Assembly: GCA_036924085.1 (NCBI GenBank)
Contig: JAVGWX010000004.1
Location: 36,337,293 to 36,401,292, forward strand
Direction: 5' to 3'
Source: Ariolimax columbianus
Taxonomy: Eukaryota > Mollusca > Gastropoda > Stylommatophora > Arionidae
Length of the DNA stretch: 64,000 bases
Made by a program: the position numbers and the translations under genes. The notes beneath the pieces are model-generated. The model ran no database searches. It had not been told where the DNA came from and was given only the letters and a program-made list of their open reading frames with translations. Positions within the stretch are counted from its first letter, which is position 1; every line of letters starts with the position of its first letter. Positions 42,700 to 54,812 of the stretch are shown here, piece by piece.

Positions 42700-43340
42700 A
42701 ACTACCGTCCGCAATGAAATGTTATATCATGCACTGTCACATTTTGTGTGAGGTAGGGGTGACCAGTTCTCTTCCCCACAGTCTTTCCTTCTTTAACAGT
42801 AGGTCAGGTACCCATTTACATATAGATTCAATCACAGCTGCATCAACTGTATCGTTCGTGCGGATAGCAAGAGTTAAGCCCGGTACCTCTGCCCTGAAAA
42901 AACAGTGCTACACTAAACAGAAGCCCGAAAGCTGGTTAGAGCAAGTCAAATGCAGTGTTTTCAGATGTGATCTCATATGACTGCACAGTCAGATCTGAGT
43001 TCGACAAACTTTACCGCACGTAGTGCGCACGAGAACAGCGTCAGTAATTGCGCCGTCTTGCACTGTGTCAGCTTCCTTATTCTGCGACGAATCGACGAAT
43101 TCTCTCGTGCTCGATGTCAGCACCGTCCCTAATCGCAGTGCACCGGACTGGGCGGTTAGGAGCAAGGAGCTCGCACGAGGAGACATCAATAAGAAAACTG
43201 TCCAGAGATACTTTCAGACAGTCTTCTTTGTATATTTTCTTCTGGGAATCACCCTCCATCCCGTGGAAGATACTTTCAGACAGTCTTCTTTGTATGGTTT
43301 CTTCTTAGACCCCCCCCCCCCCCCCTGGCCCCCTTTTCCA
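42700..43340. other. Spacer with a 2-copy repeat and a C run
   Basis: A unit containing GATACTTTCAGACAGTCTTC occurs at 43208 and 43268, 60 bp apart. A run of 18 C lies at about 43309-43326, G-quadruplex-prone on the minus strand. No gene is recognised. Confidence 0.6.
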
Positions 43341-43344
43341 CTCA

Positions 43345-43465
43345 TCTCGTGAAGCTCTTGTCTGTCAGGAGTTCAACATACAGCAGCTGCTTAGTAAGGC
43401 ACTTACCAGGCATGCGAGCGAAATGTCCAGTCCATCTGACATGGTTTCTCTACAGAACCGTATGG
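43345..43465 (-). pseudogene. LINE C-terminal remnant
   Basis: Minus-strand reading gives WTGHFARMPGKCLTKQLLYV and ELLTDKSF, the conserved GH-x-RM-P...KQLLYGEL segment near the C-terminus of RTE-like and E-like LINE proteins. Confidence 0.65.
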
Positions 43466-44073
43466 ATACCCGCCAGCCTCGCTCTGGTAGACCTATGATT
43501 CAACTCATAGGGCGAGGAGAAATGTATTGTGTTTGTTTTGCAATAAATGCCTAAACATGTCTACTTTGTATGCAGTTTACGCTGAGCTTGTAAAGAAACA
43601 CAAGTAGGCGTTTTCCAGGGTACACGACAGATTAAGATGTTTATTGTACCATGTGTTATTGTAGCTGAAACTTTCCTGCTTCTGTTCGTGTTATTGATTG
43701 CAAACCGTTATCGGGCCGTTAGCGAGAAGGTAATTTGAAATATGACACAAACATTGAGGCCAACGCGATCTACCGCAGACTATAGACCAGGACGCGACAA
43801 GTGCAGAACGCCAAGTCGACATGGCGCCCAGAAATTTTGCCGTGGCGCCAAACATTTCTGAACCAGTTTCGTATTTACTCGTACAATTTTGCCCACTTCA
43901 CTGCTTCATGTTGGACTTGGCCCCTTAGATCCCAAACAAACATATCACCCTCTGCGATATACTTTGACTGACGTCTGATAGACTCGAGGTGACCGATCAT
44001 GTATATCAGGGCGTATCAAAAATAGAAAATAGTCAACAACCAGACCTTAACTCGTGGATAATTAATAAACACT

Positions 44074-44580
44074 GTGCGTGTTGTGGTGGTGGGGGAGGCC
44101 ACTCTTACTGAGGTAATTCAGTTATTGACGTTTATTGGTGGCGGGTTACAGTGGTTATTTTTTACAATATCTTGGACTAAGACAAAAATTCAGAACTATG
44201 GCTCTGACACTGGTCCTCAAAGCATTGTTGCCCATGGTCACACGGCGGAGTGCACAAATAAATTCACATACCTGGGGAGTTATTTTCCATCCGATGGACG
44301 CAGTGCGCCTGACGTGTTAAGGCGAATCGGGCTTTCTGCATCCATAATGAACGACCTTCGCCGGGTGTGGAATAATGGCAGACTTTCTCTATCTCTCGGA
44401 TCAAAAATTCGTATTTATCAGACGTGTGTGATTCCTGTCCTCCTGTACGGTTCGGAGACTTGGGCCCTACTTAAACAGGACATATCAAGACTCGATGCCT
44501 TTCATATGCGCAAGCAGCGACGCATCCCAATACCCCCTTCAGATAAAAGGCCAAAGCACAACAGTGTGCAGAAGTCGTGA
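44074..44580 (+). pseudogene. LINE reverse-transcriptase C-terminal fragment, open frame
   Basis: An uninterrupted 168-codon frame. From about residue 33 it shows SWTKTKIQNYGSDTG, NKFTYLGSYFPSDGRSAPDV, LRRIGLSASIMNDLRRVWNN, IRIYQTCVIPVLLYGSETWA and LDAFHMRKQRRI. These are the thumb and post-RT segments of an APE-type LINE. The catalytic RT core and the true C-terminus are missing, and no A/T-rich tail was found. Confidence 0.85.
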
Positions 44581-45705
44581 CGTAGACAACAGACGTCCGT
44601 GATAACTTTCCTGTCTGCGATCTTTCAACTCATACCAACATCTGTGTTCATACCTAGTCAGAATGTATTTATAATTTGAACGTGTTTAGTATAATTTAGA
44701 CTAGTCTATATTTCATCGAAGTCGTCGTTTGTCGATGCTTTATCAATGTGCCGCTCCAGGCTATCGCGGTAATTATAACTATTACCTATTAGTACATATT
44801 TTGTGATAAATAGCTGTCAATCAAACTATATTTTGTGCACATGTTGCTTGTGCTCAGAAGTACCCCACAAGAGCTTTTTCTTGTTTGACAAATTTGTCAT
44901 TGTGGTTTTAAAATCATTACCTTTAACTACATCTGTTGTAAAATAAAACTAAAGTACTTGTAATAATAAAGCTTGGTCGTAAATGTTATTGTTGTTATTT
45001 GCATTCATCCAATGGTTTGAAATGTTGCAGTCTGGAGGCCCGATTATATGTTTGATTATGGACAAGATTCAAATTCAAGTTACTCTTGATATCAAGATTA
45101 TCAAAATGATTGTTTCTTAATAGTCGAGTAAGTGCCGGTGTCAACTTTGCAAATTCTTGCAAGTCAAATAGAAAAAATAATAAATAAAAATATTAATAGC
45201 ATCGAAATAAAATATCCATTTGTATATTCCGCTTTCAATTAAACAAGTCATAAGACAACAATACGCATCGAAATAAAATATCATTTTCTAATATTCCTCT
45301 TTCAATGAAACCATTCCTAAGGCAACCATAGCGTTCAATGCGCTTCCCGTAACCATTGCAACCAAGGCGTACCCTCCGTGACGTCATTACATGATCTTTA
45401 AGCTTTCTATGTAGTGGGCATTGCGCATCCTTGGTATTCGGTGGTTTAATCTCCTCCGTAATATCGAAGGTGTCTGCAAAGACGAATCTTCCCTCCATCT
45501 CGGACACTGGTCTGCCGCTTGTCTGTTTTTGGTCACGTGGTTAGATTGGACCAGGAAGTTCCGGCTCACCAAATCATGTACAAGTCAGCCATTAACAACG
45601 GTTGTCCACTGGCCGGTCGGCTGGAGGCGTGGGAGGGGCCGCCCTCGTTCTTTGTCTCAGACAGATAGCAGTCTCTCCTACGGCATTGGTTTAGCTACAA
45701 ACCTC
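44581..45705. other. Spacer without recognised genes
   Basis: AT-rich to 45230, more balanced to 45705. Two near-identical words (GCATCGAAATAAAATATC at 45200 and 45266) form a short duplication. CACGTG lies at 45534-45539. No gene is supported. Confidence 0.4.
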
Positions 45706-47850
45706 AGCAGTTGGACATGGTAGTGGTCGATTCAGACAAACCTCAGCAATTGGACAAGGTCGATCCCTACAAGCCTCAGCTGCTGGACATGATAGTGGTC
45801 GTTCCCTACAAGCCTCAGCAGTTGGACATGATAGTGGTCGATCCAGACAAACCTCAGCGGTTGGACATGGTCGATCCCTACAAGCCTCAGCTGCTGGACA
45901 TGATAGTGGTCGTTCCCTACAAGCCTCAGCAGCTGGACATGATAGTGGTCGATCCAGACAAGCCTCAGCAGTTGGACATGATAGTGGTCGATCCAGACAA
46001 GCCTCAGCAGTTGGACATGATAGTGGTCGATCCAGACAAGCCTCACCAGTTGGACATGGTCGATCCCTACAAGCCTCAGCAGTTTAACATGGTCGTTCCC
46101 TACAAGCCTCAGCAGTTGGACATGGTCGATCCCTACAAGCCTCAGCAGTTGGACATGGTCGTTCCCTACAAGCCTCAGCAGTTGGACATGATAGTGGTCG
46201 TTCCCTACAAGCCTCAGCAGTTGGACATGGTAGCGGTCCATCCCTACAAGCCTCAGCAGTTGGACATGGTCGATCCCTACAAGCCTCAGCAGTTGGACAT
46301 GGTAGTGGTCGATCCAGACAAGCCTCAGCAGTTGGACATGGTAGTGGTCGATCCCTACAAGCCTCAGCAGTTTGACATGGTCGTTCCCTACAAGCCTCAG
46401 CAGTTGGACATGGTCGATCCCTACAAGCCTCAGCAGTTGGACATGGTCGTTCCCTACAAGCCTCAGCAGTTGGACATGATAGTGGTCGTTCCCTACAAGC
46501 CTCAGCAGTTGGACATGGTAGCGGTCCATCCCTACAAGCCTCAGCAGTTGGACATGATAGTGGTCGATCCAGACAAGCCTCAGCAGTTGGACATGGTAGT
46601 GGTCGATCCCCACAAGCCTCAGCAGTTGGACATGGTCGATCCCTACAAGCCTCAGCAGTTGGACATGGTAGTGGTCGATCCAGACAAGCCTCAGCAGTTG
46701 GACATGGTAGTGGTCGATCCCTACAAGCCTCAGCAGTTGGATATGGTCGATCCCTACAAGCCTCGGCAGTTGGACATGATAGTGGTCGTTCCCTACAAGC
46801 CTCAGCAGTTGACATGGTAGTGGTCGATCCCTACAAGCCTCAGCAGTTGGATATGGTCGATCCCTACAAGCCTCAGCGGTTGGATATGGTCGATCCCTAC
46901 AAGCCTCAGCAGTTGGATATGGTCGATCCCTACAAGCCTCAGCAGTTGGACATGATGGTGGTCGATCCCTACAAGCCTCAGCAGTTGGATATGGTCGATC
47001 CCTACAAGCCGCAGCAGTTGGACATGATAGTGGTCGATCCAGACAAGCCTCAGCAGTTGGACATGGTAGTGGTCGATCCCCACAAGCCTCAGCAGTTGGA
47101 CATGGTCGATCCCTACAAGCCTCAGCAGTTGGACATGGTAGTGGTCGATCCAGACAAGCCTCAGCAGTTGGACATGGTAGTGGTCGATCCCTACAAGCCT
47201 CAGCAGTTGGATATGGTCGATCCCTACAAGCCTCAGCAGTTGGACATGATAGTGGTCGTTCCCTACAAGCCTCAGCAGTTGGACATGATAGTCGTCGTTC
47301 CCTACAAGCCTCAGCAGTTGACATGGTAGTTGTCGATCCCTACAAGCCTCAGCAGTTGGATATGGTCGATCCCTACAAGCCTCAGCAGTTGGACATGATG
47401 GTGGTCGATCCCTACAAGCCTCAGCAGTTGGATATGGTCGATCCCTACAAGCCTCAGCAGTTGGACATGATAGTGGTCGTTCCCTACAAGCCTCAGCAGT
47501 TGGACATGATAGTGGTCGTTCCCTACAAGCCTCAACAGTTGACATGGTAGTGGTCGATCCCTACAAGCCTCAGCAGTTGGATATGGTCGATCCCTACAAG
47601 CCTCAGCAGTTGGATATGGTCGATCCCTACAAGCCTCAGCAGTTGGACATGATGGTGGTCGATCCCTACAAGCCTCAGCAGTTGGACATGGTCGATCCCT
47701 ACAAGCCTCAGCAGTTGGACATGGTCGATCCTTACAAGCCTCAGCAGTTGGAAATGGTCGATCCCTACAAGCCTCAGCAGTTGGACATGGTCGATCTCTA
47801 CAAGCCTCAGCAGTTGGACACGATAGTGATCGATCGACGCAATGGGCCCT
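45706..47850 (+). repeat. 33/39-bp minisatellite with higher-order structure, 2.1 kb
   Basis: About 60 units based on CCTCAGCAGTTGGACATG followed by GTCGATCCCTACAAG (33 bp) or by GTAGTGGTCGATCCAGACAAG-type sequence (39 bp). A composite block recurs about 288 bp apart (AGTTTAACATGGTCGTTCCC near 46080 and AGTTTGACATGGTCGTTCCC near 46368). The one-base deletion CAGTTGACATGG recurs near 46806, 47317 and 47535. Frames of 369, 171, 75 and 102 codons on + (repeat MVDPYKPQQLD) and up to 530 codons on - (repeat LLRLVGIDHYHVQ) follow from units divisible by three. Confidence 0.95.
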
Positions 47851-48235
47851 AGATGCCTAGGCGAACATTTTTATCATTACATCCCAGGGTGCACGTGAAA
47901 AAGTTGCCGGGTATCCTTCTGGTGTCTTTGCCAGTAAGCTCACCAGTATGAAGAATTGCATTGTTGATCCCCAACTCGTCGACCAGACTGGTATTATACA
48001 TCCTGTTCCCAGAATAATGACGATGACGAATCCAGGTGGGGTCTTTATAAATAGATTTCGCATAAGCCTGACGCTTGTCTTGTCTCGGCTACAGACACCA
48101 ATGTCAAGGACTTGAATCAGGTCAAACTACAGCGTGTTATTGTGCTGCGTTCTGCTGTTGTTGTTTGCGTGAGTATGTACGTGTAAATGGGTGATTACAC
48201 ATTTGTTCGAGTCGCAAAGACGGATAAGGGACGAT
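47851..48235. other. Spacer without recognised genes
   Basis: Nothing recognised between the 33/39-bp array and the H element. Confidence 0.4.
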
Positions 48236-48240
48236 AAAAA

Positions 48241-48948
48241 GGTACTTGTGACTAAATTCACCCCAAACAGAGTTTCCAGGGTTCCGATCATATATACTTG
48301 ACAGCTGAAAACTATAGCGGGACATTCCATTTCGGATTAAGGGATGACAGGTCGATATCATTTTATTCTAAATAAATAATTACAAACTTAGATAATGATA
48401 GATGTGTAAAAAATATGGTTATATTCAGTTTTACGACAAATTTTCTGGAAAAATGAAGGGTCCTAAAAAGGAGCAGAATTAATTTAGTGGCAGACAGTTT
48501 GAAATAATTGGACGACCAAACATCACCATTTTAATTATTGAGGCAACCAGAATTGAACAATGTAGGAAAGAATGGCGCTGAACACGCCCAAACAACTTAC
48601 TTTGATGCGTCGAAGCAACACGAACTCGCACATACATGTACGAATCAAGAATATGTCTGTGTGTGCCATTTTTCCGTGTTTTTCTCCTTTGTCGTTTTCT
48701 AAGAGCGTTCGATGCATTGAGAATGTGCACCTGTGGTAGTGTCAACTAAGTTGACTGAATCATTTATTATTTGATGATTAAATCAAGTTTTATTGTCAAT
48801 CCTGTTATAGGTGCGATGTTTGACACACCCCCAGTAAAAAAGTGAACTATTCACTGACGTCACTATACCCAAATCCGGTGCTAAAAATATTTAGATGGTG
48901 CTAAAAATATATATATTTTTGTTTGGGGTGAATTAAGACGCAAGTACC
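48241..48948 (+). mobile_element. Family H element with 29-bp terminal inverted repeats
   Basis: The left end GGTACTTGTGACTAAATTCA CCCCAAACA (48241-48269) pairs with the right end (48920-48948), whose reverse complement reads GGTACTTGCGTCTTAATTCA CCCCAAACA; 26 of 29 positions agree. The 708-bp interior has no transposase, so it is non-autonomous. A diverged, interrupted reverse copy lies at 17407-18713. Target-site duplications are not clear. Confidence 0.85.
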
Positions 48949-49225
48949 GAGACAAATAGTGGTAGCAGTATATAAAAAAATAAAGAGATTTCAAATATGG
49001 TACTGCAAAGGTTTATAATGGATTGGTTTACCTATTAGTTCCCAGTGAAGAATAGAGTCGCAACAATAGATAGTCCATTACAAGAAGCCGGCATCCGAGC
49101 ATATTGGCAGTGAATGTTTTATATCAACGGTCGTACATTACGATTTTGCTAACCCCATTTACAACCCTCTATAAAAAGTGTTTTTCAAAGAACCTCTGAA
49201 AACATATACTAGCTTGAAATACTTG

Positions 49226-49813
49226 GGATCTTGGTATTCTTCTTCTTCTTCTTCTTCTGCGTACGCAGTCAGACAGTAACCATTATTTTTTCGAAAAAAA
49301 GCGGCGGTCATCCTGAGGCTGTCGCCACTGCCATATAGCTTCTCTTGTGGTTCCACTGGTGATGGCCACATCTGCTCTCTCTGATCCTCGTATGTCGGGC
49401 AGTTCTGCAGCAGATGTTCAGCGGTCATTTTACCGGTACCGCACGGGCATTCGTCTGTACCACCTATCTTCAATTTGTTGAATAGGTGGTACCTCAGTCT
49501 ATTGTGGCCAGTGCGAAGTCTGAAGACAACGACCTGCTCTCTTCGGTTCAACTGGTAATAGGCATCGTTTTTGGTGTAACCAGTATGTTCGGTTTCCCAT
49601 TTGGTCATGTATCTAGCTTTGATAAGCCGTTTTGACTCTTCGTACGTCATACTAGTATCTGTTTGTGGTAGTCTTGCACCTTCTTTTGCCAGTCTGTCTG
49701 CCTCCTCGTTGCCTTTGATGTTGCAGTGTGATGGGACCCACTGTACCACTACCCTTTTTGGTGCGGACTGCTGGCACAGTTTGCAGAGTGCTGCTATTAG
49801 GATCTTGGTATTC
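49226..49813 (-). mobile_element. Family A LINE, 5'-truncated, with perfect 14-bp TSD
   Basis: The body is 49240-49799 on the minus strand. GGATCTTGGTATTC at 49226-49239 and 49800-49813 is identical. The frame holds RNase H motifs (VVQWVPSHCNIKGNEEADRL), HTGYTKNDAYYQLNRREQVV and CPCGTGKMTAEHLLQNCP. Compared with the 13-kb copy, one extra T in a T run near the C-terminus shifts the frame, so it misses the normal stop and runs into the GAA tail (poly-Glu). Confidence 0.92.
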
Positions 49814-49854
49814 AAAAACAGGCAGATGGAGTCTAGGATACAGCAAAGTTAATG

Positions 49855-50398
49855 AGCTGACGTCATCCAGCCAATCAGTATTTGGCTGTTTGCGTCAGGC
49901 TCAGCGAACCAGAGTTTACCAAGACACTTCTTTTTTTTTTTTAATTTGCGTTCGCCTTATTTTTCTATTCCCCAATGCGGTGTGCGTTGGACTACGGTTT
50001 CTATTTTGCGCCTGCCGGTCCAGTGATCCGATTTCGGGATGCATTTTATGTAAGGGTCTGGTTCCTCCTGCATTTTCAAAGGGTTTGCTTCGCCGTGGTA
50101 ACGGCCGGTGCTGTGATGGGGATCGAACCCAGCACCTTCCGGTTGTGAGCTGTGTCACTTAACCACTAGCCCAACCCGTCATGTGACCAACACACTATTC
50201 TATCTCAAATTTGCAGTCCTGGAAACACGCTGCACTCGTGTAGTCTGATTAAGAGGGATAGCAGTGGGAAGGCAAAATCCGTAACCAAACAAAGCCAGCT
50301 GAGACCGGATGTGTCGGGAATGTGATATCGCAGCCTCGCTGTAAACTAAGAAAGAACGTCACAACTTCCTGTTCAGACAAGTGCCGAAGAAGAAGAAG
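49855..50398 (+). mobile_element. Family G element split by a SINE
   Basis: The left half (to about 49930: GCGTCAGGCTCAGCGAACCA) and right half (about 50180-50398: CAGTCCTGGAAACACGCTGC, then GATGTGTCGGGAATGTG, TGTAAACTAAG and a GAAGAAGAAG tail) align in order with an uninterrupted G copy. The gap is exactly the SINE. Confidence 0.8.
49930..50180 (-). mobile_element. tRNA-derived SINE nested in the G element
   Basis: Same family as 19920-20165: reverse reading contains GGGTTGGGCTAGTGGTTAAG and the box B GGTTCGATCCCCATC, and ends with a poly(A) tail (T run at 49930-49942). Flanks ACCAAGACACTTC and ACCAACACACTATTC may be a decayed duplication. Confidence 0.88.
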
Positions 50399-50399
50399 A

Positions 50400-51062
50400 A
50401 ACAGGCCGGTTATGCCTACTGCCAGGTAGCCTAAGGCTATCTGTACTACATTCTTTATTTAGCAATGTTCCTTTACTACGGCTTACAACACCTGAGTGAA
50501 GGTAGGCTGTACATAGGTGAGGAATTACATTTCTTTTAAGATTGTTGTCCTTACAGCGTCTAACAGCCTACTTTTATTGATTTCAACTGCCAAGGGTTAT
50601 TTTACATGCACATAGTATACACGAGATATCCGTCTTTTGTCGTCAATCTCCAATATGACCGGTGGATGCTTGAAACTTGTGGGATTTTAAACCCTCACCG
50701 TTTCGCGCTTTCGTTTCGTGAGAGACAAGCGACTTGTCCTCTTGGCTGTGACGAACTCCCTGAAAAAGACATATATACCTACGCAAGATTATCAATACGT
50801 GCACCAATTACTGGAGTACATCGGGAGGATTTACAAAGCAGAGGAATATAGGCCGCTTCCTACTACAATCGTCACTAACTGTACAGGCTAGGTTTTTAAA
50901 GATTTTTTTATTTTCAAAATAAAAACAACTATGACTTGCCGAGGTTTTAAACGCACATCCTCGGGGTCAAAATACTGGGACTCCAACGACTCGGTCAGCC
51001 TCCCAATTACAGATATATACCAAACAAAACAAAGGAGACCGAATTAGTAAGCACTCATTGCA
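50400..51062. other. Spacer without recognised genes
   Basis: No gene seen. A tRNA-like stretch on the minus strand near 50935-51010 has a weak box B and is not called. Confidence 0.35.
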
Positions 51063-51560
51063 TAAAGCTCCATGCCTTTAGGTGTCAAACAGGAGACTAG
51101 TACATTTAGATGATAAACAAGAGACTAGTACATTAAGTGATAAACAGGAGACTAGTACATTTAGGTGATAAACAGTAGACTAGTACATTTAGGTGATAAA
51201 CAAGAGACTAGTACATTTAGGTGATAAACAGGAGACTAGTACATTTAGATGATAAACAAGAGACTAGTACATTTAGGTGATAAACAAGAGACTAGTACAT
51301 TTAGGTGATAAACAGGAGCCTAGTACATTTAGGTGATAAACAAGAGACTAGTACATTTAGGTGCCAAACAGGAGACTAGTACATTTAGGTGATAAACAGG
51401 AGACTAATACATTTAGGTGATAAACAAGAGACTAGTACATTTAGGTGATAAACAGGAGACTAGTACATTTAGATGATAAACAAGAGACTAGTACATTTAG
51501 GTGATAAACAAGAGACTAGTACATTTAGGTGCCAAACAGGAGACTAGTACATTTAGGTGG
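51063..51560 (+). repeat. 28-bp minisatellite
   Basis: About 17-18 units of 28 bp: GAGACTAGTACATTTAGGTG then ATAAACAG or ATAAACAA. Variants GATGATAAACAAGAG and GTGCCAAACAGGAG recur in the same order at about 51070/51355/51530 and 51110/51245/51470, a sign of block duplication. Confidence 0.93.
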
Positions 51561-52980
51561 AAAACACATCTTAATGCAAGGTTTACCTTTACTGGTTTCC
51601 TAGATCTATTTTTTTTTTTACCAAGACTACAATAGGTCGACTGACACACTGATAGCGGGTTGTAAAAGACGACCAGCATTTATGTATCGTTAGTCTAAAA
51701 CTGATGAATTTCCAGCAACATTAATTTGAGATCCCCGGCATTCTCATCGGCCAGATTTGTATAGCCGCCTTCTCAGTTTAAATAAAAGATACACGAACCA
51801 TACCTTCCATACACGAACGATTCGGGTATTTAAAGAACCTAACAAATAGTTTCCCCTGAGCTGTTCTTCGTGCGCTTCTTTGTTCGTGCTTAAATGAACG
51901 TTTTGAGTTTACCCTGGTTCACAGCGATGGTGTGATATATGTGCCTTTCGGCTTTACCCATTCAGTTTTAGCACTGCACATATATGCAACCGGGTGTGCC
52001 GTCCCTCTGTGATCAAAATTCGGTAAGCCAGGATGCACCAATGTGGCTTGTTTCCAACGCCGTCAATTGGAGACGGAATGCGGTCTTGGACAGCTCTGGT
52101 TTAGTGACGCAAGTAGTCATCTGTGATTCGCTGACTGACGTCATCACTGCGTTGTCTGCTCCGTTGGGGATCAAAAGAAGAGGGCAAAAATAGGTGCTCC
52201 TAAAGTACTTCCTCTAAATAAGCAGCGGAAACCAATTACGCCATTTACGAATTGTTTCGACAGTCCGATTGTTGGCCCAGGATACGCCTATTTTCACAGC
52301 GAACTTTTGTAGAACGCTACTCTTAAGTTTTTTCATGGAAAGCGAATATTTGGTGATGACTAAACGTGCTTTGATATAACCAACAACAACAAAATAATAA
52401 AGACTACAGCAGTGTCCCGTTATACAAACGTCCACTTCCTGAATAACCGCCCAAACGAACATCTTCAATAATAACAAGAACCCTTACTTACGATATCGGG
52501 TTCGTTGTTACGAACATTTTACAATCATGATTTTTAAACGCAATTATCTAACCCTCCTCCTACCCTCTCCCCACCCACCCCCTACCCCCTTCTCCTTCGA
52601 TAAGAGGAGTCTCATCCTGGACTGATGAGTACTAAAGAAATAGAGGAAGGAATAACCATAAAAGAGATGGCAGTTGTGCATTGGGTGGCATCTATGATAA
52701 GTTCGAAAGAAGTACATACATTAATTCAATGCTACATATCTCCATTTACAGTGAAATGATTCGAGAAAGGATGCAGCCATCAATGTAACACAATGCTTGA
52801 CAGTCCTTGTTCAAGAAGGAATCTCTACATTCATTGACAATCACCCCTAAATAACCATTCATATTCATAGCAGTTGTTGTTTGTCCCGCAGTTTCACTAT
52901 CAAATTTCAGTTGTCCAAAAACAAAAAATATGTTGGACATTCACTCAATTTTACTCCGAGGATGAGGCTCAGTTTTTCCC
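51561..52980. other. Region without recognised genes
   Basis: Short frames only. A perfect CRE-like palindrome TGACGTCA lies at 52136-52143. Two T-rich tracts and CT-rich sequence at 52555-52600 are noted. Nothing supports a gene. Confidence 0.35.
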
Positions 52981-52982
52981 TT

Positions 52983-53350
52983 TCTTCTTCTTCGTCGTTC
53001 GTTCCCAAACTTCTGCTACCAGGCCCTTAAAATGGCATTGCGAGTAGCAGGATGATGTCCGGAGAACAGAATGCGTTGTGTCGTAGTTTACAACTTGACT
53101 GCGATATTCGCACATTTCTGTCCGACACATCCGACTTTAGCAAGCATTTTTGGGTTCTGGGTTAGCTTTCCCTTTTCGATCTCTTCTCCGCAGCTAGTCT
53201 GCTCTGCTGCAGCCTGTTATCCGGGAACTTAGTGTGGAGGTGTAGAATGGTCTTTACAGCTCTGGTTCGCTGGCCCTGACGCTTGCAGTCAGCTTTGGGT
53301 CGCTCGCCGTTGTAGCTCATGCAGTGCTTAGCATCTTGGTCCCAGTTTTC
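52983..53350 (-). mobile_element. Family G element with (GAA)n tail
   Basis: Minus-strand copy. Reverse reading: GACCAAGATGCTAAGCACTG at the start, GGCCAGCGAACCAGAGCTGT, GTCGGATGTGTCGGACAGAA, GGGAACGAACGACGAAGAAG at the end. Its tail is GAA, as in family A. Confidence 0.88.
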
Positions 53351-53504
53351 CATTTAAAGCTGACGAGTTTATTGAAGATACCTAAACCAACAACATGCAA
53401 TACATTCAACTTCTGTAAGTGTTGAAATATGTGTAATTAAAGGTCAGATTTGGTTTATTTGTTGTGGGTTTTTTGGTGTTTATTTATGTTTATTCTTGCT
53501 TATT

Positions 53505-53650
53505 TGGATTACGTGGCCTAGGGGTGAAACGCCCATTTCATAATCCCAGCGTATCCGGTTAGAATCACGTTCGCGTCCAGTTTGGTAGACATGGCTTTTC
53601 TTTTTCGTTCTTCCACTTACGGAAAGTAATGACAACCTACCGTAGTGCAC
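53505..53650 (+). mobile_element. tRNA-like SINE
   Basis: ACGTGGCCTAGGGGTGAAAC matches a tRNA box A, and CCGGTTAGAATCACGTTCG is a decayed box B at the right spacing. Similar words (CCTAACGCACCCGGCTCGAA) at 16968-16987 suggest another copy there. Confidence 0.65.
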
Positions 53651-54534
53651 ATTTGACAAAAACTTATAACAGCTAAATAAGTCGGCGGTTGTAAGAAGCG
53701 ACGTTCTGTAAATGACATGTTTTTTTAAAACTTTTTTTTTAACTCGCACGCATTTTAAAATGATACATTATGGTATAATGTCATAACCTCATTTCCATGA
53801 CGACTGCTGGAGAAGAACAGAGGGAGAAAATGATATTTAGTGCGTGATTTACTTTTTTCGGTTGGCAAAACGCATTTCAAAGCTAACAAGAGATTGAATT
53901 CCACTTTGCGGACAAATCTGTTTTACGAACATGATCTTGTCCCATATGTCCGTTGCTATGTAGTACTAGGTGTTTCTAAAAAGATTGTGTATGCGCTGAA
54001 AGAAAGTACAACTTATAACATATAACATCAAAGAGCGTCTGACAATATAAGCAAATGAGTTAGTCAAAAAATGGAGCAGCAGCCAAAGGGACAAACATCC
54101 GTATCTCTTTACTGGTAGTCTGGGCAGGACGTCGTCACCAAACAGGTTCCTAGTCATGCGTGACTCTAAATGTGCCCTTCTCATGTCCTGTTGGCAGACG
54201 GGCGATGGCAGTAAGTTCGTTCGTTTATATCTTTCGCATGATCAATATTAGCATATATTTTTTTCACATAACAATTAAATAATAATGTATATTGACATTG
54301 CAAACTCACTGAAGCAGAGATTTCAAATAAACAATCGACTGATATCAGATCCTGCCGCAAAGAATGAAGCAGGGGCGGATTCAGTAGGAAGCAACCTGCA
54401 GCAGGTGTCCGAATGGTATTTTTCGTAGACCATGCGTTCTTATTATTTATACTGATAAAATTAATTACTTATCAATCTACTCATAAATACTTTAATATAA
54501 ACTAATGTTGAATTTTTTTTTGAACTATAGCTAA

Positions 54535-54812
54535 TGGGAGGACATTTGCGTTGGTTGGGGCACATTTGAACAAATAACCTGGATGTTATTTCAAGATAGT
54601 CATTGTATTTGATCCCGAAGTGCAGGCGAGGTTGAGGCAGGCCAAGACATACCTGGAGAATTGAGCGGGAAGCAAACATGAGGACGGCGCGGGATTGACG
54701 TGGCAGATGTTGGAGCGAGTGGCAAATAGCAGGCAGACTTGGCGCGCGTTGATTGAAGACATATCCTCCGCGGGGGGTATAGAGTTTTGATTTATTGATT
54801 GATTGATTGATT
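54535..54812 (+). pseudogene. LINE C-terminal remnant with (TGAT)n tail
   Basis: Pieces GHLRWLGH, CRRG-GRPR, NREREANMRTARD-type sequence and MLERVANSRQTWRALIEDIS then stop after GGIEF. It ends in GATTGATTGATTGATT (54797-54812), a typical LINE tail. No RT core is present. Confidence 0.75.

Noticed and set aside
43023..43352. 109-codon frame as a gene
   Set aside because: No recognisable domain, overlaps a 2-copy repeat and a C run, and no splice or poly(A) context.
52136..52143. CRE palindrome TGACGTCA as a promoter element
   Set aside because: An 8-bp match in 64 kb is expected by chance about once, and no gene lies downstream.
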